A stretch of 64,000 nucleotides of DNA from Caenibius sp. WL (GTDB lineage Bacteria > Pseudomonadota > Alphaproteobacteria > Sphingomonadales > Sphingomonadaceae): NCBI RefSeq assembly GCF_019803445.1, contig NZ_CP081844.1, positions 3,112,501 to 3,176,500 on the forward strand, written 5' to 3'. Below are positions 25,567 through 36,636 of the stretch, piece after piece (position 1 is the stretch's first letter; each line of letters opens with the position of its first letter). The position numbers and the translations under genes were made by a program. Under the pieces are notes generated by a model. That model was not told where the DNA came from. It was given only the letters and a program-made list of their open reading frames with translations, and ran no database searches.

Positions 25567-27174
25567 CTACTGGTTGTTCTGGCGGCCGAGGAAGCGCGGG
25601 ATGTTGAGCGCCGAACCACCGGCATCGTCATCATCGTCCGCCCCGTTCCGTGCGTTGCGCGAAAGATTGGCCATCCGCTCGAACAGAGTGCTGCCACCGG
25701 CCTGTGCGGGCTTCGCAGCGGCAGGGGCCGCCGCCGGAGCCGGCGCTGCTGCTGGCGGGCTGGCCGGCCGATCGCCCTGCGCCAGACGATCGGCATTGTT
25801 CAGCAGCCCGTCATTCACCAGATTGCCAAGGCCATTGGCATGCGAATCGGCCGCCGGGGCCGAAGCGGGCGCTCCGGCAGGCTCATCCGCATCCAGTGCG
25901 AAAGTCAGTTCGAACGGCTCCGCATCGGATTCGGGAGCAGCCTGCGGCTGGGGCTGTTGCCCGTGATTGCCGAAGGCCGCCACACGCGGGGCTTCGTAAG
26001 GCTGGGCCACGGGATTTTCCGGGGCGGCGGCAACCGGAGCGGGCGCTTCGAACGAAGGCTGCGGCGCCGGAGCGGGCTGCGCTTCCGCCGCGGCCGGAGC
26101 AGCATCGGAGGCCAGTTCGGCATCGGCCGAAAGCGGCATGACCGGACGCTTGGGCGCACGGCCCGCGCCAAGGCTGAGCGGGCGCGACTCCACCCGTGCG
26201 GGCGAAGCTTCCTGATCGATACCGGTCGCGACCACCGACACGCGGACCTTGCCCGCCAGATCGGGATTGAACGCCGAACCCCAGATAATGTTAGCATCCG
26301 GATCGACGAGTTCGCGAATGTGATTGGCCGCTTCGTCGACTTCGAGCAGCTTCATGTCGTCGCCGCCGATGATCGAGATGATCACGCCCTTGGCGCCGGT
26401 CATCGACACACCGTCGAGCAGCGGGTTGGCGATGGCGCGTTCGGCGGCTTCCAGCGCACGATTTTCGCCTTCGCCTTCGCCGGTGCCCATCATCGCCTTG
26501 CCCATCTCGCTCATCACCGAACGCACGTCGGCGAAATCGAGATTGATGAGACCCGGCATCACCATCAGGTCGGTGATAGAGCGGACGCCCTGCTGGAGCA
26601 CTTCGTCGGCCAGCTCGAACGCTTCCTTGAAAGTCGTTTCAGCCTTGGCGACGAGGAACAGGTTCTGGTTCGGAATGACGATCAGCGTATCGACATGCTT
26701 CTGCAATTCCTCGATCCCGGCGTCGGCCGAACGCATCCGGCGCGATCCTTCGAACAGGAACGGCTTCGTCACCACGCCCACCGTCAGCACGCCCTTGCGG
26801 CGCGCGACTTCCGCGATCACCGGCGCGGCGCCGGTGCCAGTGCCGCCGCCCATACCGGCGGCGATGAAACACATGTTCACGCCTTCGAGAGCGCGCTCAA
26901 GCTCCTCCACCGTTTCTTCGGCGGCCGCGCGGCCCACTTCGGGGCGCGAACCGGCACCGAGGCCCTGCGTGATATCCGGCCCCAACTGGATGCGCGTTTC
27001 CGCGATCGAATTGTTGAGCGCCTGCGCATCGGTGTTGGCAACAACGAAGTCCACGCCTTCGATCTGCGCCTGGATCATGTTGGCGATGGCGTTGCCGCCC
27101 GCGCCACCAACGCCGATCACGGTGATCCGGGGGCGGAGTTCATCGACAGACGGCGGGCCGATATTAATGCTCAT
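25567..27174 (-). CDS. ftsZ: Cell division protein FtsZ
   Basis: The 535-aa tubulin-like GTPase forms the Z ring. It shows [16 protein letters not shown], the tubulin signature [10 protein letters not shown], and the T7 loop region NLDFADVR. After the core (about residue 320) comes a roughly 190-residue Pro/Ala-rich linker, then the conserved C-terminal peptide ([13 protein letters not shown]) that binds FtsA and other partners. The ATG at 27174 follows GGAGGGAGC. A 132-bp gap to ftsA probably holds an extra promoter. The long linker is typical of alphaproteobacteria. Confidence 0.97.
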   Translation of the reverse strand: MSINIGPPSVDELRPRITVIGVGGAGGNAIANMIQAQIEGVDFVVANTDAQALNNSIAETRIQLGPDITQGLGAGSRPEVGRAAAEETVEELERALEGVNMCFIAAGMGGGTGTGAAPVIAEVARRKGVLTVGVVTKPFLFEGSRRMRSADAGIEELQKHVDTLIVIPNQNLFLVAKAETTFKEAFELADEVLQQGVRSITDLMVMPGLINLDFADVRSVMSEMGKAMMGTGEGEGENRALEAAERAIANPLLDGVSMTGAKGVIISIIGGDDMKLLEVDEAANHIRELVDPDANIIWGSAFNPDLAGKVRVSVVATGIDQEASPARVESRPLSLGAGRAPKRPVMPLSADAELASDAAPAAAEAQPAPAPQPSFEAPAPVAAAPENPVAQPYEAPRVAAFGNHGQQPQPQAAPESDAEPFELTFALDADEPAGAPASAPAADSHANGLGNLVNDGLLNNADRLAQGDRPASPPAAAPAPAAAPAAAKPAQAGGSTLFERMANLSRNARNGADDDDDAGGSALNIPRFLGRQNNQ

Positions 27175-27306
27175 AATGCTCCCTCCAAGGAGACGAAAAC
27201 GTATGAATCCACTTGATCGTGCTTGTGCCACAAAGCGAATCGCACGTGCAAAGCGTAATTACCCTTTTCCACAAGCCACAGCGGTGCAGACGGCACAAAC
27301 CACCGA

Positions 27307-28590
27307 TCAGAAGTACTCCTTCAAGGCCCCGAACACCCGGTCGACGAGTCCGAAACCCGAATAGGACCGCGCCGGCTGGTGTTTTGGGCCCACCGAACGG
27401 ATATCGACCGGCGCGGCGGCCGCGTAAAGGACGAGGCCCGCCAAAGTGGCGAATCCAGGGACGGAATGTGCTTCGGGCAAGCCGCGCAGTGCAGGTGGCC
27501 GGCCGATCCGCACCGGCTTGCCCAGCGCATTCTGCGCATAATCCGCAATCCCGGCCAGTTCCGCACCGCCGCCGGTCAGCACCACCTGGTGCCCGCGCGG
27601 CCCGGCGAAGCCCATATCCTTCAGCGCCTTGCCCACTTCCTTCATCAGAAGGTCCAACTGCCCGGTAATCACCGAAATCAGTTCGGCCCGGGGAATCCGG
27701 TTCTTGTCGTCGGCGTGGCGGGCCAGCGGGATATCCTCCGCCTCCCCCGGTCCGGCGACGGGAATCATCTCGCGATGATCGGCCGGGCTGGCGATGGCCG
27801 AGCCGGAAACGCATTTGAGCCGTTCGGCCTGGAAGCGGCGGATACCGAAAGCCGAAGCGATCGCATCGGTGATATCGCCCGATCCCAGCGGGATCGCGGT
27901 CATCCCCAGCAGCATTCCGCCCGCATAGACCGAGACATTGGTTACTTCGCCGCCGAATTCGACCAGTGCCACGCCGAGTTCGCGTTCTTCATGGCTGAGG
28001 CAGGCATAACCGGCGGAAACCGGCGATCCGACCACCCCTTCCACTTCGAGGTGGGCGTTCTGCACCGCTTCGGTGATATTCCGGATCGGCGCGCCATCGG
28101 CCATCATGACATGGATATCGACCCCCAGCCGTTCGGCGTGGAGCCCTTTGGGATTGGCGACACCGTGCGCCCCGTCCAGCGTATAATGGGCAGGCTGCGC
28201 GTGCAGCACCATCCGCCCATCGGGCTGGATCGCTTCGCGCCCGGCAGCCAGCAGCCGCTCGATATCGTCTTCCTCGATCCGGCGGCCGCCTATATCGATT
28301 TCCACTTCGGCGATACGGCTGGAAAGCCCCGCGCCGGAACAGCCGATCCACACGTTCGACACGCTGGTGTTGGCGATCCGTTCCGCCCGTTCGAGCGCAT
28401 CGCGCACGGCATAAGTGGCGGCGGCCATATCGGTGACATAGCCGCGCTTGATCCCCTGCGCGGCACGGTGCCCCGAACCGAGCACGATCATTTCGCCGGT
28501 TTCCGAAAGCCCGGCGATCATCGCCGAAACCCGGAACGAGCCGATGTTGATCGCGCCGAAAACGCGGGTGATGCGCGGCGTCGCGGCCAT
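27307..28590 (-). CDS. ftsA: Cell division protein FtsA
   Basis: The 427-aa actin-like ATPase tethers FtsZ to the membrane and recruits late division proteins. The sequence starts with FGAINIGSFRVSAMIAG (phosphate-1 motif) and has the SHS2/1C region (VSNVWIGCSGAGLSS). A VALVEFGGEVTNVSVY phosphate-2 segment and VVLTGGGAELAGI follow. The C-terminal amphipathic helix (VDRVFGALKEYF) fits membrane binding. The ATG at 28590 lies 2 nt after the ftsQ stop. Confidence 0.96.
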   Translation of the reverse strand: MAATPRITRVFGAINIGSFRVSAMIAGLSETGEMIVLGSGHRAAQGIKRGYVTDMAAATYAVRDALERAERIANTSVSNVWIGCSGAGLSSRIAEVEIDIGGRRIEEDDIERLLAAGREAIQPDGRMVLHAQPAHYTLDGAHGVANPKGLHAERLGVDIHVMMADGAPIRNITEAVQNAHLEVEGVVGSPVSAGYACLSHEERELGVALVEFGGEVTNVSVYAGGMLLGMTAIPLGSGDITDAIASAFGIRRFQAERLKCVSGSAIASPADHREMIPVAGPGEAEDIPLARHADDKNRIPRAELISVITGQLDLLMKEVGKALKDMGFAGPRGHQVVLTGGGAELAGIADYAQNALGKPVRIGRPPALRGLPEAHSVPGFATLAGLVLYAAAAPVDIRSVGPKHQPARSYSGFGLVDRVFGALKEYF

Positions 28591-28592
28591 GC

Positions 28593-29504
28593 TTACTTGC
28601 GCTCCTTGGCGTTCGCCGCCAGTTCCTGCGAACGGCCCGGAATCCGCATGTAGATCCGCTCGGGCGCCCGCATATCGAAAATCGCCACCTTGCCCCCCAG
28701 CAGGCGATTGACGCCATCCAGCCGGGCGAAGGAGATCAGCGCCGTGGCCGAAGGCTTTTCCCCCTGCGGCAGAGCCAGCACCTGCCCGGTCTTGAACGTC
28801 AGGTTCCAGCGCCGGTTGCCGATCCATTCGGCTTCGGTGACCTGCGGTTTGAGCGCCGGCGCGGCGTCCAGCAGGCGTGTCAGATCGGGCACCTGATAAG
28901 CCGCGCCCGGCCCGGATACGATCAGCCGCCCCTTGGCCGCCGCGACCGAAATCGGTTCCAGTTCGGCGCCGGTCCCATCGATCAGCACCAGCCTGTCGGA
29001 CTTGCGCAGCACGGCATGGGGTTCGCGTTCGACGATGTCGACCACCAGCGTATCGGGCAACTGGCGCGAAACCCGCGCATCCTTGACCCAGCTCAGGCCC
29101 AGCAGATCGCTGCGCACGGCGGCCACATCGACCAGCGGCATGGCCCGGTCACGCTCGCCCAGAACACGCTCATAGACTTTGAGTTCGTTCATGTGTTCGA
29201 CCCCGCGCACTTCGACGCGGCGCACTTCGAAACCGGCGTTGGCGGCAACGCCAGCCATCTGCGCCTGCGCCAGCGCGGGCACGCCCGCCAGACTGGCCAC
29301 GATCCAGACCAGCCCTGCCAATGCGGCAAAAATCAGGATCAGGAACACGCGATGAAGCTGTTCCTCGGTGAACGGCAGCCAGCGCATCGCGGCGTCCAGA
29401 GCGGTGCCGGTCTGCGCTTTCGCCTTGTCGACCTTACGCGCGGTGCCGCGCGCCGCCGCCGATCGGCGTACGCCCTTGCCACCACGCTTGATCGTCTGGG
29501 CCAT
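28593..29504 (-). CDS. ftsQ: Cell division protein FtsQ
   Basis: The 303-aa bitopic protein has a basic cytoplasmic N-terminus, a transmembrane helix near residues 53-72 (VFLILIFAALAGLVWIVASL), then a POTRA domain (VRRVEVRGVEHMNELKVYE) and a beta domain (WVKDARVSRQLPDTLVVDIVEREPHAV). It links FtsB/FtsL and late divisome proteins in the periplasm. It follows ddl after 9 nt and precedes ftsA by 2 nt. Confidence 0.94.
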   Translation of the reverse strand: MAQTIKRGGKGVRRSAAARGTARKVDKAKAQTGTALDAAMRWLPFTEEQLHRVFLILIFAALAGLVWIVASLAGVPALAQAQMAGVAANAGFEVRRVEVRGVEHMNELKVYERVLGERDRAMPLVDVAAVRSDLLGLSWVKDARVSRQLPDTLVVDIVEREPHAVLRKSDRLVLIDGTGAELEPISVAAAKGRLIVSGPGAAYQVPDLTRLLDAAPALKPQVTEAEWIGNRRWNLTFKTGQVLALPQGEKPSATALISFARLDGVNRLLGGKVAIFDMRAPERIYMRIPGRSQELAANAKERK

Positions 29505-29513
29505 CGGTTCCCC

Positions 29514-30521
29514 CTACCCGTTCCTGCCGGACCGTTCCCCATCGGCCCCGTCTGCCTTGCCGCCTGTTCTGGCCAGAGCATCGGCAATGATCGCTTCGAC
29601 CAGTTCGCCATAGGCCATTCCGCAATACTTTGCCTGCTCGGGCACGAGGCTGAGCGGAGTCATCCCCGGCTGCGTGTTCACTTCCAGCAGGAACAGCCCC
29701 TGTTCGCCTTGTTCGTCGTCCCAGCGGAAGTCCGAACGGCTGGTGCCCGCGCAGCCCAGCGCCTTGTGCGCCTGCACCGCGTAGCTCTTGCACAGGTCCG
29801 CAATGTGTTCGGGAATCTGCGCCGGGCAGACATGCTCGGTCATGCCGTCGGTATATTTGGCATCGAAATCGTAGAAGCCCGACTTGGGCACCAGTTCCGT
29901 CACCGTCAGCGCGCGCGGACCATCCGGCCCGGCAATCACCGCCACGGTCAGTTCGTGCCCCTTGATGTAGGGTTCGGCCAGCAGTTCCTCGAATTCCTGC
30001 CATGGGCCGCGCACGTCGCGGCTGATCGGATTGCCGTAATTGCTGTTCGCCGTGACGATAGCGACGCCGACCGAAGACCCTTCGTTGACCGGCTTCAGCA
30101 CATAAGGCCGGGCCAGCGGATCGGCGGCGTGCAGTTCGTCCCGATGAACCACGCGTCCACCCGGCATCGGGATGCCATGCGGCACCAGCGCCTGTTTGGT
30201 CAGTTCCTTGTCGATCGCGATGACCGAAGTCGCCAGGCCCGAATGGGTATAGGGGATGCCCATCAGATCGAGCATGCCCTGCACTGTGCCGTCTTCCCCC
30301 GGCACGCCGTGCAGTGCGTTGAACACCACATCGGGCGCCGCTTCGGCCAGCCGCGCGGCAACCGAATGATCCATATCGATCCGCGTCACCTTATGGCCGC
30401 GTTCTTCCAACGCCTCGGCCACGCCTTCGCCGCTCATCAGCGAGACTGGCCGTTCGTTCGACCAACCGCCCATCAGCACGGCGATATGGAGTTTGGCCAA
30501 AGGGGGTCTGGAAGCCGTCAC
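29514..30521 (-). CDS. ddl: D-alanine--D-alanine ligase
   Basis: The roughly 335-aa ATP-grasp ligase makes D-Ala-D-Ala for the peptidoglycan stem. It shows AVLMGGWSNERPVSL at the N-terminus, ALHGVPGEDGTVQG, RPYVLKPVNEGSSVGV for ATP, and FLLEVNTQPGMTPLSL with the metal ligands. The start is ambiguous: GTG at 30521 overlaps the murB stop as GTGA, like other junctions of this cluster, and is preferred. ATG at 30548 would give nine more residues and a 31-nt overlap. Confidence 0.93.
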   Translation of the reverse strand: MTASRPPLAKLHIAVLMGGWSNERPVSLMSGEGVAEALEERGHKVTRIDMDHSVAARLAEAAPDVVFNALHGVPGEDGTVQGMLDLMGIPYTHSGLATSVIAIDKELTKQALVPHGIPMPGGRVVHRDELHAADPLARPYVLKPVNEGSSVGVAIVTANSNYGNPISRDVRGPWQEFEELLAEPYIKGHELTVAVIAGPDGPRALTVTELVPKSGFYDFDAKYTDGMTEHVCPAQIPEHIADLCKSYAVQAHKALGCAGTSRSDFRWDDEQGEQGLFLLEVNTQPGMTPLSLVPEQAKYCGMAYGELVEAIIADALARTGGKADGADGERSGRNG

Positions 30522-31459
30522 GGTCTGCCTACTCTCTGAATTTCCCATTCCAGGCTCACGCCCTGGGTTGCGTTCACCCGCTGGCGCACTTCTTCGCCCA
30601 GCGCTTCGATATCGGTACTGGTCGCAGTGCCGGTGTTGATGAGGAAATTGGTGTGTTTTTCGCTCACCTGCGCGCCGCCCACGGTAAGCCCGCGGCACCC
30701 CGCCGCATCGACCAGACGCCACGCCTTGTCACCCGGCGGGTTCTTGAACGTCGATCCGCCGGTCTTGGAGCGTAGCGGCTGGCTTTCCTCGCGCGCGGCG
30801 GCGATCCGATCCATCTCGGCCGCGATGGCATCGCGTTCACCCGGCTGCCCGCGAAACCGCGCGGCCACCACCACTGCCCCTTCGGGTAGTGCCGAATGAC
30901 GATAGGTGTATTGCATATCCTTCGCCGGCAGAGTGATCAGCGCGCCATCGGCCAGCACGACATCGCAATCGACCAGGATATCCGCCACTTCGCGGCCATA
31001 AGCGCCGCCGTTCATCCGCACGAAGCCGCCTACCGTGCCCGGGATGCCGCGCAGGAATTCCAGCCCTGCGATACCCGCGTCGCGCGCGGTCGAGGCCACC
31101 AGAATACCGCTCGCCCCACCCCCGCATTCGAGCACGCAATCGCCCAGATCGTGCACTTGCGCGAACGCCTTGCCCAGGCGCACGACGATACCGGGCACGC
31201 CGCCATCGCGCACGATAAGATTGGACCCCAGCCCCAGCGCCATCAGCGGCATAGTACCGTTCACAAGGCCGAGAAATTCGGTGAGATCGGCCAGATCGGC
31301 CGGTTCGAACAGCCAGTCGGCCGCCCCGCCCGCCTTGAACCAGACAAGCGGCGCCAGCGGCGCGTTGGCCGTCAGCTTGCCGCGCACCATATCCGGCGCG
31401 ATGCGGGGTGCGGCCATTGCGCCGCTGTCCATCAGCCAATCGTTCGGCTGCATGCTCAT
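30518..31459 (-). CDS. murB: UDP-N-acetylenolpyruvoylglucosamine reductase
   Basis: The 313-aa FAD enzyme reduces UDP-GlcNAc-enolpyruvate to UDP-MurNAc. It shows [49 protein letters not shown] and GIPGTVGG for FAD binding, then GSTFKNP with the proton-donor Ser and a C-terminal conserved Glu. It is the type I short form. The ATG at 31459 overlaps the murC stop by 4 nt. Confidence 0.95.
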   Translation of the reverse strand: MSMQPNDWLMDSGAMAAPRIAPDMVRGKLTANAPLAPLVWFKAGGAADWLFEPADLADLTEFLGLVNGTMPLMALGLGSNLIVRDGGVPGIVVRLGKAFAQVHDLGDCVLECGGGASGILVASTARDAGIAGLEFLRGIPGTVGGFVRMNGGAYGREVADILVDCDVVLADGALITLPAKDMQYTYRHSALPEGAVVVAARFRGQPGERDAIAAEMDRIAAAREESQPLRSKTGGSTFKNPPGDKAWRLVDAAGCRGLTVGGAQVSEKHTNFLINTGTATSTDIEALGEEVRQRVNATQGVSLEWEIQRVGRP

Positions 31460-32874
31460 CCCCGGCGCTCTGCAATCGCGGGGGCGAGACCCGCCGCCCA
31501 TTTGGTGATGTCGCCCGCCCCGAGGCAGACGACAAGATCACCCGGTTCCAGCAACGGGGCCAGCGCATCGGCCAGCGCATCCGGTCCGCCGATGCCCGCC
31601 GCGCTGCGATGCCCCTGTGCCTTGAGCCCTCCGATCAGAGCGCTGCTGTCGACCCCTTCGATCGGCTGTTCGCCCGCCGGATAGACCGGAGCGGCAAAGA
31701 CCATATCGGCATCGTTGAAGCAGTTCTGGAATTCCTGCATCAGATCGCGCAGCCGGGTGAAACGATGCGGCTGCACCACCGCGATGACCCGGTTGCCCGC
31801 AGCTTCGCGCGCGGCGGACAACACCGCGCGGATTTCCACCGGATGATGGGCGTAATCGTCGATCACGGTGGCCACACCGGTATCGAGCGCTATTTCGCCC
31901 ACGCGGGTGAAGCGGCGGCGCACCCCGCCGAATTTGGCGAAACCGCCGCGGATCACCTCGTCGGGGCAGCCCATTTCCACCGCGACAGCCACAGCCGCCA
32001 GCGCGTTCTGCACATTGTGCCGCCCCGGCATCGGCAGCTCGATCCCTTCGATCCGCCGCTCCGCCCCGTCGCGATCGCGGATCGACACGTCGAACCTGTT
32101 GCCGCCGACATGAGGAGTGACGTTTTCGCCGCGCACGTCCGCCTGCAGCGAGAAACCGTATGTCACCACACGCCGGTCGCGCACGCGACCGACCACGGCC
32201 TGCACTTCGGGGTGGTCGATGCACAGGATCGCCGCGCCATAGAACGGCACGTTCTCGATAAATTCGACAAAGGCCTTCTTGACCACTTCGAACGAACCAT
32301 AGTGGTCGAGATGTTCGGGATCGATATTGGTCACCACCGCAATCGTTCCGTCCAGCCGCAGGAAACTGCCGTCGCTTTCGTCGGCTTCCACCACCATCCA
32401 GTCGCTTGCCCCCAGGCGCGCATTCGAACCGTAGCTTTCGATCACCCCGCCGTTGATGACGGTGGGATCGATGCCGCCCGCGTCGAGCAAAGTGGCGATC
32501 ATGCTGGTGGTCGTGGTCTTGCCGTGCGTCCCGGCGACGGCAACGGTGTTTTTCAACCGCATCAGTTCGGCCAGCATTTCCGCACGCCGGACAACGGGAA
32601 TGCGCTGCTCCAGCGCGGCGGCGACTTCGGGATTGTCGCGCTTCACCGCTGTCGAGGTGACGACGACCGCCACCCCTTCCACATTGCTGCGTTCATGACC
32701 GATGTGAACCACGATCCCCCGCGCGCGCAGCCGTTCGACCGAGGCGCTCACCGCGATATCGGAGCCTTGCACCTTGTAGCCGAGGTTATGCATCACCTCG
32801 GCGATCCCGGACATACCGATCCCGCCGATCCCGACGAAATGGATCGTTCCGATATCGGTGGCCACGCCCTTCAT
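31456..32874 (-). CDS. murC: UDP-N-acetylmuramate--L-alanine ligase
   Basis: The 472-aa Mur ligase adds L-Ala to UDP-MurNAc. The N-terminal Rossmann motif is [16 protein letters not shown]. The ATP P-loop is [23 protein letters not shown] and [14 protein letters not shown] are metal/substrate motifs, and [10 protein letters not shown] is in the C-terminal domain. The ATG at 32874 overlaps the murG stop by 4 nt. Confidence 0.96.
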   Translation of the reverse strand: MKGVATDIGTIHFVGIGGIGMSGIAEVMHNLGYKVQGSDIAVSASVERLRARGIVVHIGHERSNVEGVAVVVTSTAVKRDNPEVAAALEQRIPVVRRAEMLAELMRLKNTVAVAGTHGKTTTTSMIATLLDAGGIDPTVINGGVIESYGSNARLGASDWMVVEADESDGSFLRLDGTIAVVTNIDPEHLDHYGSFEVVKKAFVEFIENVPFYGAAILCIDHPEVQAVVGRVRDRRVVTYGFSLQADVRGENVTPHVGGNRFDVSIRDRDGAERRIEGIELPMPGRHNVQNALAAVAVAVEMGCPDEVIRGGFAKFGGVRRRFTRVGEIALDTGVATVIDDYAHHPVEIRAVLSAAREAAGNRVIAVVQPHRFTRLRDLMQEFQNCFNDADMVFAAPVYPAGEQPIEGVDSSALIGGLKAQGHRSAAGIGGPDALADALAPLLEPGDLVVCLGAGDITKWAAGLAPAIAERRG

Positions 32875-34055
32875 TGCATTTTGTCCCTTGCCAGCGCTTC
32901 GCGCCCGGAAGCCGCCGCTTCCCCGCCGCGCACGCGGATCACATCCATCAGCGGCGCACCGCCGAAACTTTCCACCAGATCCGCCAGATCGCGCACGGCA
33001 TTGGGCCGGCCGCAATTCCACGCCGCATGGGCCGCGTTGGCCAGCGCCTGCGGATGCTGGGCCATGACCTGAATCTGCTTGGCCAGTTCCTTCGCGGTGA
33101 ACCGGTCCTGCCGGATCGCGCGCGCACCGCCCGCTTTCACCATTTCACGCGTGTTGGCGGCCTGATGATCGTCGGTGGCGATCGGCAGCGGAACGAGGAT
33201 CGCCGGCCGGCCCACCGCCGTCAGTTCGGCAATGGTCGAAGCGCCCGCACGGCCGATGAAGAGATGCGCATCGGCGAGGCGCGAGGCCATATCCTCGAAA
33301 TACGTGCCCAGTTCAGCCGGGATATCGTGCCCGGCATAGCGTGCGCGGACCGCTTCAAGATCTTCCGCGCGGCATTGCTGAGTCACTTGCAGCCGTGTGC
33401 GCAAGGCGGGCGGCAGCATGGCCAGCCCATCGGGCACCACTTCGGACAGGACCCGCGCGCCCTGGCTGCCACCGGTGACGAGCACGCGCAGCAGGCCATC
33501 CTCGGTCAGGGGCGGGAATGGCCGGTCGCGCAGCGCCAGAACTTCGCCCCGCACCGGATTGCCGACGATATGCACCTTGTCCTGGTACTTGTCGGCCAGA
33601 CGTTCCACTTCGGGATAAGCGGTGGCAACGGCATCCACCCGCCCGGCGAGCAGCCGGTTCACCCGCCCGAGCACGGCGTTCTGTTCATGAATGACACTGG
33701 GAATGCGCGCGGACGTGGCCGCCAGCAGGGCCGGCAATGCAGGATAGCCCCCGAAGCCGACCACGGCGCTGGGCTCGAAGCTTTCAAACAGGCGCAGCGC
33801 CATGCGCCGCCCTTCCATGATCGCCCGCGTGCCTTTGAGCCACGTCAGCGGGTTTTTGGTGATCCGGCCGGCAGGCAGGACATGAGCCGTCAACGTATCG
33901 GGTTTGCCCGGGATCGCGGCGCCGCGTTCATCGGTGATGAGAGCCACGTGGTGGCCGCGGGCCGTCAGCTCCTGCGCCAGAGCGAACGCCGGGATCAGAT
34001 GCCCGCCGGTGCCCCCGGCCGCCAGCACGAAATGCCGCGTCACTCCGCCGCTCAT
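32871..34055 (-). CDS. murG: Lipid II synthase, UDP-GlcNAc transferase MurG
   Basis: The 394-aa GT-B glycosyltransferase makes lipid II at the inner membrane. It has the N-terminal glycine loop [56 protein letters not shown] and [26 protein letters not shown]. The ATG at 34055 overlaps the ftsW stop by 4 nt. The C-terminal tail is slightly longer than in E. coli MurG. Confidence 0.96.
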   Translation of the reverse strand: MSGGVTRHFVLAAGGTGGHLIPAFALAQELTARGHHVALITDERGAAIPGKPDTLTAHVLPAGRITKNPLTWLKGTRAIMEGRRMALRLFESFEPSAVVGFGGYPALPALLAATSARIPSVIHEQNAVLGRVNRLLAGRVDAVATAYPEVERLADKYQDKVHIVGNPVRGEVLALRDRPFPPLTEDGLLRVLVTGGSQGARVLSEVVPDGLAMLPPALRTRLQVTQQCRAEDLEAVRARYAGHDIPAELGTYFEDMASRLADAHLFIGRAGASTIAELTAVGRPAILVPLPIATDDHQAANTREMVKAGGARAIRQDRFTAKELAKQIQVMAQHPQALANAAHAAWNCGRPNAVRDLADLVESFGGAPLMDVIRVRGGEAAASGREALARDKMQ

Positions 34056-35278
34056 GCCCCGTCTCCGTTGCTCAGCGCGTGGCGCCAGTCGAATTTTTCC
34101 CGGGTGAGAAACGGATTGCGCCGGGTGATCGCCAGCAGGAAGCCGACGGTGAGACACAGGGCGACAGTCGAGGAACCACCATAGCTGATAAGCGGCAAAG
34201 TCATGCCCTTCGAAGGAAACAGCTGCAGATTGACCAGAATATTGATGAAGGCTTGCCCGCCCATTTGCGCGGTAAGACCGGCGGCGGCAAGGATCGCGAA
34301 CAGATCCTCCTCGTCCACCAGCCGGACCAGCACCCGGACGGTGAAAGCCAGATAGAGCAGAACCACCAGCGCGCAAGCCACGAGGCCGAATTCTTCCCCG
34401 ATGACCGAGAAAATATAGTCGGTATGCGCTTCGGGCAGCGACATCTTGCGAATGCCCAGCCACATCCCGCTGCCCGTCCAGCCGCCGGCGAGCAGCGTCC
34501 GGCTGGCGAGATCGACCTGATCGTAGGCCGTGCCACCACCAAGGAAGGCATCGATACGATGGCGGGCGTTGTCATAGAGGAAATAGGTTGCGGTCAACGC
34601 CGCCACCCCCGCGCCGATCAGCCAGCCCACACGCTTGACCGGAATGCCCGACAACAGCACGAGCACGAACCACACACCGGCGAACAGGATCGTCGAACCG
34701 AAATCCGGCTGCAACATCAGCAGCGCGGCCACCAGCCCCATCAGCGCCGCGCTGATCGCGATCACCGGCAGTTTCGGATCGCGCACCCGCCACGACAAAA
34801 TCCATGCCAGCCCGATCGCGAAAGCAGGCTTGAGAAATTCCGAAGGCTGAATCGTCAAACCGAGCTTGAGCCAGCGTTTCGCGCCGTTCACTTCGGACCC
34901 GACAAGCGGCACCAGAAACAGCAGGAACAGCATGATCCCGCCGAGAAGAATGCCCGCGCGACGGGCGGTTTCGCGCGGCAGCATCGATGCGCCGATCATC
35001 GCCAGCAATCCCAGGAACTGCCAGCGCAGATGCATCCAGAAAAAGTACAGATCGGGCAGCTTGACCGAAGAGGTGGACAGGCGATGCGCACTGGCAGGGG
35101 ATGCCACCGCCACCGCCAGCGAACCGAACGTCATCAACAGAAGCACGATCAACAGCAGCACGCGATCGATCTCGCGCCACCAGATTCTCAACTCGGTGCG
35201 TCTGTCGCGGCGCATGCCGACCGGCTTGATCGCTCGGTCGCCCGGCCCCGGAATATAGGGGCGGCTCCCGAGGTTCAT
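34052..35278 (-). CDS. ftsW: SEDS peptidoglycan glycosyltransferase FtsW
   Basis: The 408-aa polytopic SEDS protein polymerises septal peptidoglycan with FtsI. It has about ten transmembrane helices. Conserved motifs are NGAKRWLKLGLTIQPSEFLKPA, MLQPDFGSTILF, and the C-terminal FPSKGMTLPLISYGGSS. The N-terminal cytoplasmic tail of about 45 residues is basic. The ATG at 35278 overlaps the murD stop by 4 nt. Confidence 0.95.
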   Translation of the reverse strand: MNLGSRPYIPGPGDRAIKPVGMRRDRRTELRIWWREIDRVLLLIVLLLMTFGSLAVAVASPASAHRLSTSSVKLPDLYFFWMHLRWQFLGLLAMIGASMLPRETARRAGILLGGIMLFLLFLVPLVGSEVNGAKRWLKLGLTIQPSEFLKPAFAIGLAWILSWRVRDPKLPVIAISAALMGLVAALLMLQPDFGSTILFAGVWFVLVLLSGIPVKRVGWLIGAGVAALTATYFLYDNARHRIDAFLGGGTAYDQVDLASRTLLAGGWTGSGMWLGIRKMSLPEAHTDYIFSVIGEEFGLVACALVVLLYLAFTVRVLVRLVDEEDLFAILAAAGLTAQMGGQAFINILVNLQLFPSKGMTLPLISYGGSSTVALCLTVGFLLAITRRNPFLTREKFDWRHALSNGDGA

Positions 35279-36636
35279 GGCACCTGTCGCCCGAACTCTG
35301 CGCAAGCATCCTCATCCAGCCCGGCGCCGGTGACGGCTGCGACAAACTGGCGGAAAGCATCGCCGCGCGCTTCATAGTCGCGAAACTGGTCGAAACTGGC
35401 GCAGGCGGGGGAAAACAGGACGACATCGCCGGGTCGTGCCATCTCAAACGCCCGCCGCACCGCTTCGCACAGCATTTCCGAACGCTCCACCGGCATGACC
35501 GGTTCGAGAATCGAAGCGAACAAAGGTCCGGCTTCGCCGATCGTATAGGCGCGCGCGACATTGCCGAAATGCGCCGCGCATTCGCCAAGGTCGCCGCTCT
35601 TGGGCAAGCCGCCGAGTATCCAGTGCACTCTGGGCGCGGGATCGGGCGGATACGCGGCCAGCGCGGGCGCGGTGGATGCCGGATTGGTGGCCTTGCTGTC
35701 GTTGACGAACAATATGCCGCCGATTTCGGCGATCCGTTCCATGCGGTGCGTGAGCCCGTTGAAACTGGCGAGCGCCGCGGACCATTGCTCACGCACGATT
35801 CCCACGGCTTCGGCCAGAGCCACGGCAATGGCCGCATTCTGGAGATTGTGCGGCCCCTGCAACGATGACCATCCGGGCTGCAGCGCGGCCAATGCCGCAA
35901 GATCGGCCTTGAGTGCACATCCCGCCGGGCGGCGGGCCCGTTCCGCTTCGTAGATCGCGCAAGTGGGTTCGTCGTCACAGCCGAAAACGGCGGTGTGGCC
36001 GGGCGACTGCATCGCGAACAGCCGCGCTTTCGAAGCCGCGTAGGCATCGAACCCGGCATAACGGTCGAGGTGATCGGGCGTGATATTGGTCAGCGCGGCG
36101 GCATCGCAATCGAGCGAATACGTGAGATCAATCTGATAGCTCGACAGTTCCAGCACATAGACGCCGCCATCAGCCAGCGGTGCCTGCCCCATGATCGGCA
36201 GACCGATATTGCCGCCCATCAGCACCGGCCGGCCCGCGCTTTCCACGATATGGCGCAGCAATGCCGTGGTCGTCGATTTGCCGTTGGTGCCGGTAATCCC
36301 GACGACCTTGTGCGCAGGCAAGGCTGGCCGGGCGAGCGCGAACAGTTCGATATCGCCGATGACCGGCACCCCGGCGGCAGCCGCCTTTTCCGCGATCGGA
36401 TGCGTGTTGAGCGGCACGCCGGGCGATACCACCACCCCATCGAAGCCCGCCAGATCGATCATCAGCGGGTCCGCCAGTTCGGCCCGGCCTTCCAGCACGG
36501 CGCGCGGCTCTTCCTGACGGTCCCATGCGGTGACATGGGCGCCACTGGCGAGCAACGCCTCCACCGTCGCCATCCCCGACCTTGCAAGGCCGAGAACGGC
36601 ATAGCGTTTGCCTGCAAAGATAGGGGAGGTGATCAC
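35275..36636 (-). CDS. murD: UDP-N-acetylmuramoylalanine--D-glutamate ligase
   Basis: The 453-aa Mur ligase adds D-Glu. It shows [29 protein letters not shown], the P-loop [24 protein letters not shown] and [17 protein letters not shown], then [17 protein letters not shown]. The start is GTG at 36636 overlapping the mraY stop as GTGA. The family is cytoplasmic and needs Mg-ATP. Confidence 0.95.
   Translation of the reverse strand: MITSPIFAGKRYAVLGLARSGMATVEALLASGAHVTAWDRQEEPRAVLEGRAELADPLMIDLAGFDGVVVSPGVPLNTHPIAEKAAAAGVPVIGDIELFALARPALPAHKVVGITGTNGKSTTTALLRHIVESAGRPVLMGGNIGLPIMGQAPLADGGVYVLELSSYQIDLTYSLDCDAAALTNITPDHLDRYAGFDAYAASKARLFAMQSPGHTAVFGCDDEPTCAIYEAERARRPAGCALKADLAALAALQPGWSSLQGPHNLQNAAIAVALAEAVGIVREQWSAALASFNGLTHRMERIAEIGGILFVNDSKATNPASTAPALAAYPPDPAPRVHWILGGLPKSGDLGECAAHFGNVARAYTIGEAGPLFASILEPVMPVERSEMLCEAVRRAFEMARPGDVVLFSPACASFDQFRDYEARGDAFRQFVAAVTGAGLDEDACAEFGRQVP

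Noticed and set aside
27240-27300. DnaA-box-like TTTTCCACA in the ftsA-ftsZ gap
   Set aside because: One mismatch from the DnaA box and a single copy; not sufficient for a regulatory or origin call.
32875-34463. Upstream extensions of murC and murG
   Set aside because: The extensions overlap neighbouring genes in another frame; 4-nt ATGA overlaps mark the true starts.
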